64,000 nucleotides of DNA from Halopolyspora algeriensis (lineage in GTDB: Bacteria; Actinomycetota; Actinomycetes; Mycobacteriales; Pseudonocardiaceae), in the NCBI RefSeq assembly GCF_003337235.1, contig NZ_QPJC01000002.1:372001-436000 (forward strand). Direction: 5' to 3'. The notes beneath the pieces are model-generated. The model was not told where the DNA came from, did no database searches, and worked only from the letters and a program-made list of their open reading frames with translations. The position numbers and the translations under genes are program-made. Shown piece after piece: positions 26,175-33,961 of this stretch (positions are counted from its first letter, which is position 1; every line of letters begins with the position of its first letter).

Positions 26175-27220
26175 CGACGATGACCGCGGCTGTCCTGAGA
26201 GGACACGGTGGGCCGGACATGCTCGACGTACGCACCGACTGGCAGGCACCGGTCGCTGGCACCGGCCAGGTGCTGGTACGGGTCACCGCTGCAGCGATGA
26301 ACAACACCGACATCTGGACGCGGGAAGGTGCATACGGACTGCCCGGCGATCCCGACGCCTCAGCGGGATGGCGTGGGGAACTCTCGTTTCCCCGGGTACA
26401 GGGCGGTGACATCGCGGGGGTGGTCGCCGACGTCGGAACCGGAGTGCCTGCAGGGTGGAGGAACTGTCGCGTACTCGTCGATCCGGCCCTCTACGCACAC
26501 GAGGGAGACGACGCGCCCCCGGCCGGGCTGCTCGGCAGCGAGGCCGATGGTGGCTTCGCCGACTATGTCGCAGTGGCAGCGGACCAGGTCCATGACATGA
26601 GCGACTCGCCGCTATCGGATGAAGAGCTGGCCTGCCTGCCGGTCGCCTACGGCACAGCGCTGGGCATGCTCGAACGTGCCGGGATCGAGCCCGGGGAGAC
26701 CGTGCTGGTCACCGGGGCCTCCGGCGGGGTGGGGTTGGCACTGGTTCAGCTCGCAGCCGCCCGCGAGGCCAGGGTGATAGCCCTGACCAGCGGCGCGAAA
26801 CAGGATGCGGTCCGGGCCGCCGGAGCCACCTCGGTCGTCTCCCGCGAGACCGGTGACCTCACCGACGCGGTCGCCGCAGCGGCCGGTGGGCAACATCTCG
26901 ACGCGGTCGCCGACGTCGCCGGCGGGGCGTTTCTCGACCAGTTGATGCCTCTGGTGCGCGACGACGGACGCTGGGTCATCGCCGGTGCGGTCGCCGGGCC
27001 GGTCGTGACTGTCGATCTGCGTCGGCTATACCTGCATAACCGGCAACTCATCGGGTCCTCGATGCACACCCGGGCACACTTCCGCCGGCTCGCCCGCATC
27101 GCCGCGAACGGCACCCTCCGCCCCCGCATCGCCGCGCGCTACCCGTTGACCGACATTCACCACGCCCAACAGGCCTTTCTCAACCACCACCACGTCGGCA
27201 AGATCGTCCTTACCGTCTGA
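26171..27220 (+). CDS. Quinone-oxidoreductase-like MDR dehydrogenase
   Basis: The 349-residue protein is a zinc-free medium-chain dehydrogenase. It has VRVTAAAMNNTDIWTREG, then GGDIAGVVADVG, then the NADPH-binding VLVTGASGGVGLALVQLAAA (AxxGGVG form typical of quinone oxidoreductases). The catalytic-zinc Cys/His/Glu set is missing: the usual GHE region reads QGGDI. Family members reduce quinones or activated double bonds with NADPH. It starts inside the stop of the MFS gene (ATGA), with GGAAGGA upstream, and is thus part of the same LysR-linked unit. Confidence 0.86.
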   Translation: MTTMTAAVLRGHGGPDMLDVRTDWQAPVAGTGQVLVRVTAAAMNNTDIWTREGAYGLPGDPDASAGWRGELSFPRVQGGDIAGVVADVGTGVPAGWRNCRVLVDPALYAHEGDDAPPAGLLGSEADGGFADYVAVAADQVHDMSDSPLSDEELACLPVAYGTALGMLERAGIEPGETVLVTGASGGVGLALVQLAAAREARVIALTSGAKQDAVRAAGATSVVSRETGDLTDAVAAAAGGQHLDAVADVAGGAFLDQLMPLVRDDGRWVIAGAVAGPVVTVDLRRLYLHNRQLIGSSMHTRAHFRRLARIAANGTLRPRIAARYPLTDIHHAQQAFLNHHHVGKIVLTV

Positions 27221-27438
27221 TCCAGCACCGACCGCGCAACCGGATGGTGCGCGATCGCCCGCGGACCCTTTCCGTACGTCAGGGGAGTGCGGTGCCGAGG
27301 TGGGGTGGGGTAGTGCTGGTTTCGCAGATAGTCGGTGCCTGTCTGCGGTAGCGTGCTCGACGATCTCGGAGAACACCGCCCGCCGGCGCGGTGGCTCCAC
27401 TTGCTCATCTGCGATAGCGCTGGGAGGGCCGGTGGTCA

Positions 27439-27639
27439 CTGCAGCAGCTGGAGCCACTGCGGGTCGAGCATGCCTCGGAGGCTTTCTCCGTATTCAACGA
27501 CGTGCGACTGCATGTCTGGACCGGCGGGTCACCGTGCTCACGGGAACAACTCGAAGCCCGATACCGGCGGCAGTCGGCCGGGCAATCGCCGGACGGCACG
27601 TACGGGTGGCTGAACTGCTCGAACGACTGTGGACCTGTT
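27439..27639 (+). pseudogene. N-terminal fragment of a GNAT acetyltransferase
   Basis: In one frame the segment reads LQQLEPLRVEHASEAFSVF, DVRLHVWTGGSPCS, EQLEARYRRQSAGQSPDGT and YGWLN. These align consecutively with the first 65 residues of GNAT N-acetyltransferases of the RimJ-like type. No start codon with a ribosome site remains and the acetyl-CoA-binding part is absent: the frame runs into the 3' end of the DedA gene. It is a relic. Confidence 0.55.
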
Positions 27640-28265
27640 CATGCTTGCTGGTTCTGTCGTTCGGAGAAGCGGCGTATCACCTCCGCGGCGGCGCCGAGCG
27701 TGATTCCTACGGCCACTGACAGCAGCAGGGTCAGCCACGGCTTGCCCGAGAACGCCTCGCCGAACGCCACGGTTGCGCCCACGTGGTATCCCGCCCATAG
27801 GACGACGGCGACCACGTCGGCGAGGATGAAGCGGCGCCACGGTACTCGCAGAGTTCCCGCGGCGAACATCACCACAGTGCGACCGCCGGGAAGAAACCGT
27901 CCGCCGATGATGATGACGTTGCGGTGCCGATGCATCCGCCGACGCGCCCAATCCAGGCGCTGCCGAGATCTATCGCTCCGAAAGAGGTAGTTGACCAAAC
28001 GTCCGCCGCCGTACTGGCCGATCAAGTACAGGATGTTGTCGCCGACCAAGGCCCCGACGACGGCAGCGGCGGCCACGCCCACGACCCACAGGTCGCCGTG
28101 CAGGGCAATCAGCGTCGCGGTGATGACCACCGTCTCGGCGGGCACAATACCGATGATGTCGAGAACGGCCAGCGCAGAGATCACGGGATAGGTGACCGGC
28201 GACCCGGAGATCCACTGTGTGATGAAGTCGAACACCGTATGTACGTACCCGCGTCGCGCAGCCAT
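27639..28265 (-). CDS. DedA-family membrane protein
   Basis: The 208-residue protein has four to six hydrophobic segments. The DedA hallmarks are present: a re-entrant region with VPAETVVIT, the acidic GALVGDNILYLIGQYGG motif, FLPGGRTVVMFAAGTL with the conserved Gly/Arg pair, and MPWxxF-like VPWRRFILADVVAVV. DedA proteins are flippases/transporters needed for lipid carrier recycling and membrane homeostasis. ATG 28265 gives the normal family length. A longer in-frame start would add unrelated Arg-rich sequence. The 5' leader up to the palindrome at 28522 would be ~255 bases. Confidence 0.83.
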   Translation of the reverse strand: MAARRGYVHTVFDFITQWISGSPVTYPVISALAVLDIIGIVPAETVVITATLIALHGDLWVVGVAAAAVVGALVGDNILYLIGQYGGGRLVNYLFRSDRSRQRLDWARRRMHRHRNVIIIGGRFLPGGRTVVMFAAGTLRVPWRRFILADVVAVVLWAGYHVGATVAFGEAFSGKPWLTLLLSVAVGITLGAAAEVIRRFSERQNQQA

Positions 28266-28521
28266 GACCCGCGCGCGGTTGCGCCGTGGCCGATACCGAC
28301 AACGCCGTAGCGGCGCACTCCGCCGACCACTCGAAACTGCTTCGGGGATCAGGGGGAGGGGATCACCGTCAGCCGCTCCCGAGCACGCAGGACGGGAGAG
28401 CCGTCGGCAGGCAAGACACTCGTCCGGTGGCCCGGAAAGATCCGCCGACCAGGATGCCCCGAGGGTGCTCGGTGAGAGCAGGGCCGGGCACAGCACGACC
28501 GGCACGATCGAGAACACACCG

Positions 28522-28553
28522 AAGTGATGGATAACGTTTATTATCCATCACTT
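28522..28553. promoter_or_regulatory. Perfect 13-bp inverted repeat, probable operator
   Basis: Arms 28522-28534 and 28541-28553 are exact inverse complements (left arm AAGTGATGGATAA) around CGTTTA. The element is about 30% GC in DNA of about 65-70% GC. Such a site suits a dimeric repressor. It stands 257 bp upstream of the dedA start and at the edge of a gene-less stretch. Confidence 0.6.
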
Positions 28554-29173
28554 GGAGAAGGAGAGAGGAGGGGCACGTACGGCAGGGGACGGCACTTGGC
28601 CGCATCGTTGAAAGCCGGCCACAGAGCTGCGCCGAGTGGCTCGCGTCCGGCCTTGGCGTCGGCTCGTGCACCGCTGTGGAGTCGGCTCGGCAGTATCCGG
28701 GACCGGCGGCTTCCGGGCCTTGCGGATGATCACAAGAAGCCGATGCCGCCGTCGCGTCGCGCTGCATGGAGCAATGGAAGGCGCCCGACTACAGCACCGC
28801 CTCTTCGTCACTGTGACGAATATGGGGACAGTGAAGTCCCTCTTGAGAGGCCGACCCTGTGTCCGCCACCAGCGCTGGCCTGGCCGCACGCGGAAAAAGT
28901 GCCTCGCAGGGATGCGGCAAGGCAGGCACACCGGCACAGCGCCCGGCTCGTGCTGTCGCACGCGTCCCGTGCGGGCCGGCACTCGCGGCGGCCGCGCGGA
29001 GATCACCGAATCGGCGCCGACGGCAGCCGGTGGTCTTGCGTTGCACGGAGTCGCGAGGCCGCCGAGAAACCCCTCTCGGGCTCGTGCTCTGCCGCTCCCA
29101 AAGTGCCGATAAGATACATTATGTCAAGTAATGCCGTCGAAAGGCCTCTCCTGCCGCATGCCAGGATCAGACC
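28554..29173. other. Gene-less stretch of about 620 bp
   Basis: Open frames here have poor codon usage and no family resemblance. A GGAGAAGGAGAG run follows the palindrome immediately (28554-28566) and would be a good ribosome site, but no credible protein follows. Short palindromes occur (for example CGTCACTGTGACG near 28807) and an AT-rich patch at about 29113-29132 may hold the csaA-like gene's promoter. A lost gene controlled by the palindrome is the simplest reading. Confidence 0.4.
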
Positions 29174-29512
29174 ATGGCGATGATCGAGTGGGACGACTTC
29201 GACAAGGTCGAGTTGCGTGTCGGCACGGTGGTCGACGCGGTCCCGAATGCGAAAGCACGCAAGCCCGCCTACGTGCTGACGGTGGATCTCGGCGAGTTCG
29301 GCGGTATGAAGACCTCCAGCGCGCAAATCACCGAGCACTACCCCACCGAGACCTTGATCGGACGTCAGGTGCTGTGCGTGTGCAATTTCGAGCCCAGGCG
29401 GGTCGCCGGCGTCAAGTCCGAAGTCCTCGTGACCGGTGCTCATGACCAGGACGGGAAAGTCGTCCTCGCCGGTTTCGATCACCCTGTTCCGAACGGTACT
29501 CGACTTCTGTGA
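29174..29512 (+). CDS. CsaA-like tRNA-binding-domain protein
   Basis: The 112-residue protein is a single OB-fold of the tRNA-binding type. WDDFDKVELRVGTVVDA at the start, YVLTVDLGEFGGMKTSSAQI and VLCVCNFEPRRVAGVKSEVL match CsaA, a dimeric protein proposed as an export chaperone and RNA binder. ATG 29174 has a second ATG two codons later. It is transcribed toward the frameshifted acetyltransferase 60 bp away. Confidence 0.85.
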   Translation: MAMIEWDDFDKVELRVGTVVDAVPNAKARKPAYVLTVDLGEFGGMKTSSAQITEHYPTETLIGRQVLCVCNFEPRRVAGVKSEVLVTGAHDQDGKVVLAGFDHPVPNGTRLL

Positions 29513-29572
29513 CGAGGAGTCCTGTGTGGACACCCGGGCCGGATCAAAAAACAACTGGACGGGTCGTCGACA

Positions 29573-30075
29573 ATGAGCAGTGTGCTTTCCTCGACGCCGC
29601 TGTGGACGGTCACCGATGTGCCGGTCTCCGACCGGGATGCTGCCGATATGTTGCGTACCTATTTCGCCGAGGTGATCAGCCGCTACACCCACCACCCCGC
29701 CGGTGCGGACGAGATCGATGCCGCCATGGCCGAGGACCCCAGCGATGCGTTGGCTGCTCCGTCGGGGGTTTCCTGCTGGCGCGGTATGCCGATCGCCCGG
29801 CCGGGTGTGTGGGTGTGAAGCTCCTCGGCACGCACGTCGCCGAGCTCAAGCGGATGTTTCTCCGTTCCGAGGTGCGTGGTCGAGGGGGCGGTGGGCTGCT
29901 CCTCGATGCGGCGGAGAGGAAAGCTCGTGCGCTCGGTGCCACGAGCATGCGGCTGGACACCCGTCACGATCTCGTCGAGGCGCGCCGCCTGTACGCCAAG
30001 CACGACTATGTCGAGATCGCACCGTATTCGGACTCTCCCCACGCCGAGCACTGGTTCGAAAAGTCCCTCGTGTGA
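29573..30075 (+). pseudogene. GNAT acetyltransferase with a frameshift in a G-run
   Basis: The first 63 codons (frame of ATG 29573) give SSTPLWTVTDVPVSDRDA through AMAEDPSDALAAP. The homology then continues in another frame with GGFLLARYADRPAGC, ELKRMFLRSEVRGRGGGGLL (acetyl-CoA loop R-x-x-G-x-G/A) and HDLVEARRLYAKHDYVEI. Adding one G to the five-G run at 29764-29768 would restore a continuous ~167-residue GNAT. Either the gene is inactivated, or the base was lost in sequencing. The full-length product would acetylate an amine substrate. Confidence 0.75.
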
Positions 30076-30298
30076 CGAAGGCAGGACTGCACGGGAGGTG
30101 TTCGCCCGGGTGGTCTGGTGAGGTTGGTGTTCATCCTCCGGTGGCGTGCACGGTACCACTTCCCCGGCGGGGATGTCACTGCTGCCTGCTCTTCTGAACA
30201 CAGCGGGACCCGACACAGATCGAGCGGTGGGGGGCGCTGCGGAAGGTCGCCCCGGGACGTGCGCACCGGTGTGTTTCGGGTTGGTGAGCGAGGCACGG

Positions 30299-30772
30299 TC
30301 ATGCGGTCGGCGCCTCGCCTGGCTGGTGGCCGGAGTCGCGCGGGCCTGCGACGTTGGCCTGGAGGCGGGCAAGTAGGTCGCGGAGGCGCTCGACGTCGTC
30401 GGTGTCCAGGCCGCTGCGCAGTTGTTCGTCGAAGGCGACGGCTGCCCGGCGCAGGTCGTGGAAGGCGTTCTCGCCGTGCTCGGTGAGCTCGACCAGGTGG
30501 ACCCGTCGGTTGGCCGGGTCTCGGCGCCGGGTGAGCAGGCCGGCGGATTCCATGGCGTTGAGGTGGTGGGTCAGGGTGGCGCCCTGGATGCCTACTGCGG
30601 CGGCGAGCTGGCGCTGGTTGGCCGTGGGTTGCTTCTTCAGGGCCATCAGGACCAGCCAGGTCGGTCGGGAACCGCCTGCAGCGGTGAGGGCGTCGTCGAA
30701 GGCCCGGCTGATGGTTCGGGCGGTGTCGGCGAGCTGCAGGCCGAGTGGGGGGTTGGCGGGTCCTGCGGGCAT
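30299..30772 (-). CDS. MarR-family transcriptional regulator
   Basis: The 157-residue winged-helix protein has NQRQLAAAVGIQGATLTHHL as recognition region and the wing LLTRRRDPANRRVHLVELTEHG (given here in part) typical of MarR. It is divergent from the SnoaL/LLM/membrane-protein operon and probably represses it until a phenolic or drug-like ligand binds. The ATG at 30772 fits family length. A GTG or ATG extension is not needed. Confidence 0.85.
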   Translation of the reverse strand: MPAGPANPPLGLQLADTARTISRAFDDALTAAGGSRPTWLVLMALKKQPTANQRQLAAAVGIQGATLTHHLNAMESAGLLTRRRDPANRRVHLVELTEHGENAFHDLRRAAVAFDEQLRSGLDTDDVERLRDLLARLQANVAGPRDSGHQPGEAPTA

Positions 30773-30810
30773 GATCGCACGTTATCACGAACCGTTTGCC
30801 ATATAACTCA

Positions 30811-30839
30811 TTGACGACTAATGATTAGATATCTATCGT
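30811..30839 (+). promoter_or_regulatory. Promoter with MarR-type palindrome
   Basis: TTGACG (30811-30816) and TATCGT (30834-30839) are separated by 17 bp, a good -35/-10 layout. The perfect palindrome TAGATATCTA (30826-30835) covers the spacer and -10, where a repressor such as the divergent MarR would block RNA polymerase. Confidence 0.6.
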
Positions 30840-30874
30840 TTATGGTGTTCCCCGGAGCACGAAGGAGAAGGACG

Positions 30875-31258
30875 ATGGCAGACCGTGACCGCTGTGCCCA
30901 GGTGCGCGACGTGGTGCAGAGCTGGGCCGCTGCGGAGGGTTCCGGCGACGCCGCGACGCTGCGCACGTTGCTGACCGACGACTTCACCGGCATTGGCCCG
31001 CACGGGTTCGTGCTGGACAAGCAGCAGTGGGTGGCCCGCTACAACGCCGGAGAGCTGGTGAACGAGGAGTTCGCCGTCGACGAGACGGCGGTGCGCACCT
31101 ATACCAGCACCGCGATCGCCGTGGGGGTGCAGAACCAGCAGGCCACCTACCGCGGCCATTCCGTCGACGGGAGCTTCCGGCTTTCCGCCGTGCTGGTCGA
31201 CGGGGACCGCGGGTGGTCGATCGCCCACATTCAGCTGTCGAACCTGCCCAGCCGGTAG
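30875..31258 (+). CDS. SnoaL-like / NTF2-fold protein
   Basis: This 127-residue protein is a cone-shaped alpha+beta fold of the DUF4440/SnoaL type: SWAAAEGSGDAATLRTLLTDD, then FVLDKQQWVARY, then the strand-rich GHSVDGSFRLSAVLVDGDRGW. Such proteins act as small isomerases/cyclases or as binding proteins. No catalytic residue can be assigned with confidence. GAAGGAG precedes the ATG. It is the first gene of the MarR-controlled unit. Confidence 0.75.
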   Translation: MADRDRCAQVRDVVQSWAAAEGSGDAATLRTLLTDDFTGIGPHGFVLDKQQWVARYNAGELVNEEFAVDETAVRTYTSTAIAVGVQNQQATYRGHSVDGSFRLSAVLVDGDRGWSIAHIQLSNLPSR

Positions 31259-31309
31259 TCCCCTCCCGCCATCGGAGCTCGTGACCTGCCGCCCAGGAAG
31301 AGAACTCCA

Positions 31310-32191
31310 ATGCGCATCAGCCTGAACATCACCAACTACTCGTGGCCCGGCGGGCCCGCGAACCTGGCCGGACAGCTCGGGCGCATCGCCCGCGCCGCCG
31401 ACCGGAGTGGTCTGGACACCGTGTGGGTGCCGGATCATCTGCTGCAGGCCGACCCCACCAGCCACCCGCGGGCCGAGATGCTCGAGGCATACACCACGCT
31501 GGGATTCCTCGCCGCGCAGACCCGCCGGGTACGGCTCGGCACCATGGTCACCGGCGCACTGAACCGGCCCCCCGCCCTGCTGGTCAAGGCCGTGACCACT
31601 CTCGACGTGCTCTCCAGCGGGCGAGCTTGGCTCGGCATCGGGGCTGGATATCACAACGACGAGGCCCGCGCGATGGGTCTGCCGGTGGCCTCGATGCCCG
31701 AGCGGTTCGCCCATCTGGAAGAGATCCTGCAACTCACCGAACAGATGTGGGCCGGTGACGACGCGGCCTTCGCGGGTCGTCACTACCGGCTCGAGCATCC
31801 GGTCAGCAGTCCCGCGCAGGTGACCCGGCCGCACCCACCGATCTTGATCGGCGGTATGGGCGAACACCGTACCCTGCCGCTGGTCGCCCGCCACGCCGAT
31901 GCGTGCAACCTGTTCGACGTCCCCGATGGCGGCCGGACCATCACCCGCAAGCTGGCCGTGCTGGCCAAGCAGTGCGCCGCGGCCGGACGGGATTACGACG
32001 CGATCGACAAGACGGTGAGCACGCGCCTGGAGCCGGGTGAGTCCGCAGTCGGCTTCGCCCGGCGCTGCGCCGAGCTGGCCGAGTTGGGCATCCAGCATGT
32101 GGTCGCCATCACCGCCGGTGCCTGGACTGGGGACACCGTGGAGACGCTGGCCGAGGCCACCGCGGTGGATCCGATGGGCGGTACGCGATGA
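31310..32191 (+). CDS. LLM-class F420-dependent oxidoreductase
   Basis: The 293-residue TIM barrel belongs to the luciferase-like monooxygenase superfamily. SLNITNYSWPGG, RIARAADRSGLDTVWVPDHL, TRRVRLGTMVTGALNRPP and LGIGAGYHNDEARAMGLP are standard for F420-dependent members. ILIGGMGEHRTLPLVARHADACN is the C-terminal cofactor-binding block. It would use reduced or oxidised F420 for hydride transfer on an unknown substrate. It overlaps the next gene (ATGA), showing one operon. Confidence 0.87.
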   Translation: MRISLNITNYSWPGGPANLAGQLGRIARAADRSGLDTVWVPDHLLQADPTSHPRAEMLEAYTTLGFLAAQTRRVRLGTMVTGALNRPPALLVKAVTTLDVLSSGRAWLGIGAGYHNDEARAMGLPVASMPERFAHLEEILQLTEQMWAGDDAAFAGRHYRLEHPVSSPAQVTRPHPPILIGGMGEHRTLPLVARHADACNLFDVPDGGRTITRKLAVLAKQCAAAGRDYDAIDKTVSTRLEPGESAVGFARRCAELAELGIQHVVAITAGAWTGDTVETLAEATAVDPMGGTR

Positions 32192-32709
32192 GCAGTCCCG
32201 CCGCGGCCCGCGGTCGGCGCCTGGGACCGCGCAGAAGGAAAGGCGTGCTGGTGCTGCACATCGTCACTGCCGGGGCGTGGATCGGCATCGACGTGGTGCT
32301 GGCGGTCCTGGTGTTCACGGCCCTGCTCACCGACAACGCCCGCACAGCCGCAGTGTCGTACCAAGCGCTCGGGCTGTTCGCGATCTGGCCGCTACTCAGC
32401 GCGGGCCTGGTCTGTCTGGCCAGCGGGATCGTGCTGGGGTTGGGTACGAAGTACGGGTTGGTGCGGTACTGGTGGGTCGCCGTCAAGCTGGTCATCAACG
32501 TCGTGTTCGTGCTGCTGGTGCCGCTGGCCCTGCAGCCGACGGTGACCGCTGCCGTGCGGCACGGCCGCGGTCTCACCACGGGAGAACCGCTCACGTTCGC
32601 TATCACCGAACTGATCTTTCCGCCCGTCGTGTCCCCGGCCGGGTTGCTGATCGCGGTGATCCTGGCCGTGTACAAGCCGTGGGGCCGGATCCGCAAGGGA
32701 CGGTCCTGA
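32188..32709 (+). CDS. Four-helix membrane protein (DUF2269-like)
   Basis: The 173-residue protein has four predicted helices, including VLHIVTAGAWIGIDVVLAVL with a conserved His near the start, and a short basic C-terminus. Its His-containing first helix and small size resemble DUF2269-type integral membrane proteins. Start and stop overlap both neighbours (ATGA before, TGATG after), so it is translationally coupled. The function is unknown. Confidence 0.65.
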   Translation: MSSPAAARGRRLGPRRRKGVLVLHIVTAGAWIGIDVVLAVLVFTALLTDNARTAAVSYQALGLFAIWPLLSAGLVCLASGIVLGLGTKYGLVRYWWVAVKLVINVVFVLLVPLALQPTVTAAVRHGRGLTTGEPLTFAITELIFPPVVSPAGLLIAVILAVYKPWGRIRKGRS

Positions 32710-33050
32710 TGTGCATCGCCGCAGCACGGCCACAGGCACGGCGCTGGGTCGCGCTGGTGTTCATCGCGCTGGCTCAGCTGAGGGTGGCCCTGGACGCCAC
32801 CATCGTGACCATCGCCCTGCCCTCGGCCCAAGCCGACCTGAACATCGCCGCCGCCGATCGGCACTGGGTGATCACCGCCTACACCCTGGCCTTCGGCGGT
32901 CTGGTGTTGTTCGGCGGTCGGGTCGCCGACCAGACCGCCGGGATTCTGACCACCGCGGCGGTTCTCGCCGCGGTACTCGTCAACGCCAACAAACCGGTCG
33001 ACGCGAACGACGGCAGCGGATCCCCGGACTGCCGGCAGTCCGAACCCTGA
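32709..33050 (+). pseudogene. Internally deleted DHA2-type MFS transporter
   Basis: The first ~76 residues are a normal DHA2 drug-exporter start: ALVFIALAQLRVALDATIVTIALPS, HWVITAYTLAFGGLVLFGGR (given in pieces of the same run). Directly after GGRVADQ the sequence jumps to TAGILTTAAVLAAVLVNANK, which looks like a last helix or tail. About 380 residues (ten or more helices) are missing while the frame stays open. The start overlaps the preceding stop (TGATG). The product cannot transport on its own. Confidence 0.65.
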
Positions 33051-33084
33051 CAAGAACGATCACTACCGCGCACGAGGAGTGCCC

Positions 33085-33768
33085 ATGACTACGAGCACCA
33101 CCGCCCCTGCTCGCCCGAATCGGCCCCACCGCGCGGGGCCGCCCCTACCCGTTCCCGCGCTCGCCTGGGCCGGCCTGACCATCGCCGGAGCCGCTCTGCA
33201 TCCGGGCACCCGCCCGAGCGCTGACGCCGCCTCGATCCAGACCACCCTGCAGTCCGCTCCCCTGCTCGCCATGGTCTCGGCAGCACTGCTGGTCGCGTCG
33301 GCGGTGCCGCTGGCGGTATGGGCCGCCACGGTGCACCAGCGCCTGCACGCCCTCGGGGCCCGCGTGGCCGGGCCGACCATCGGGCTGGTCGGCGGGGTCA
33401 CCGCCGTGGTGGCTCTGGCGGTCAGCGGCCTGGCGAGTTGGACCGCGGGCGCCGTGGCTCCGGCCGCCGACGCGACGCTGGCCCGGGCGTTCACGCTGTT
33501 GGCCTTCGGGGCGGGTGGCCCGTTGTTCGCGGCGGCGTTCGGCCTGCTGATCGCCGGCGTCGCCGTACCGGCGCTGATCCTGCGGTTGCTGCCCCGCTGG
33601 CTGGCCCTCGCCGGACTCGTCATCGCCGTGTTCGGCGCCGTAGCCGTGCTCGTGCTGCTGGTGCCCGCGCTCGGCCCGCTCCTGCCCGTGGTGCGATTCG
33701 GCGGTCTGCTTTGGCTGGTCGCAGCCAGCATCGCCCTACCGCTCAGCCGCACCCGTGCCACCGCCTGA
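33085..33768 (+). CDS. Six-helix membrane protein of unknown function
   Basis: The 227-residue protein has about six hydrophobic segments rich in Ala, Val and Leu, beginning after a basic/Pro-rich head. Loops are short and no catalytic motif stands out. The general form resembles DUF4386-type proteins, a weak match. ATG 33085 has GAGGAG five bases upstream. GTG 33079 overlaps that site. It is the last gene of the MarR-linked run. Confidence 0.6.
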   Translation: MTTSTTAPARPNRPHRAGPPLPVPALAWAGLTIAGAALHPGTRPSADAASIQTTLQSAPLLAMVSAALLVASAVPLAVWAATVHQRLHALGARVAGPTIGLVGGVTAVVALAVSGLASWTAGAVAPAADATLARAFTLLAFGAGGPLFAAAFGLLIAGVAVPALILRLLPRWLALAGLVIAVFGAVAVLVLLVPALGPLLPVVRFGGLLWLVAASIALPLSRTRATA

Positions 33769-33961
33769 ATCACCGCGCCCACAGGTCGGTTCGCTACCGG
33801 TCAGCTGTTGGCGCCCAACGCCTTGGCCACCGTACCGTGACGGCGTTGTGGCGGTTGTCTCCATCGGGTAGCTCGGCCGGTTCGACCCCGAGCCGCGTCG
33901 TGGCAGGCCGTGCGACCCTGCCGCGGATCCGAGGGTGCGGGGGGAAGGCAGTGGGGAATTT

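Noticed and set aside
28524-29183. Plus-strand frame of 219 codons after the palindrome
   Set aside because: Arg/Pro/Ser-rich with no family pattern. It starts inside the palindrome and runs over the csaA-like start.
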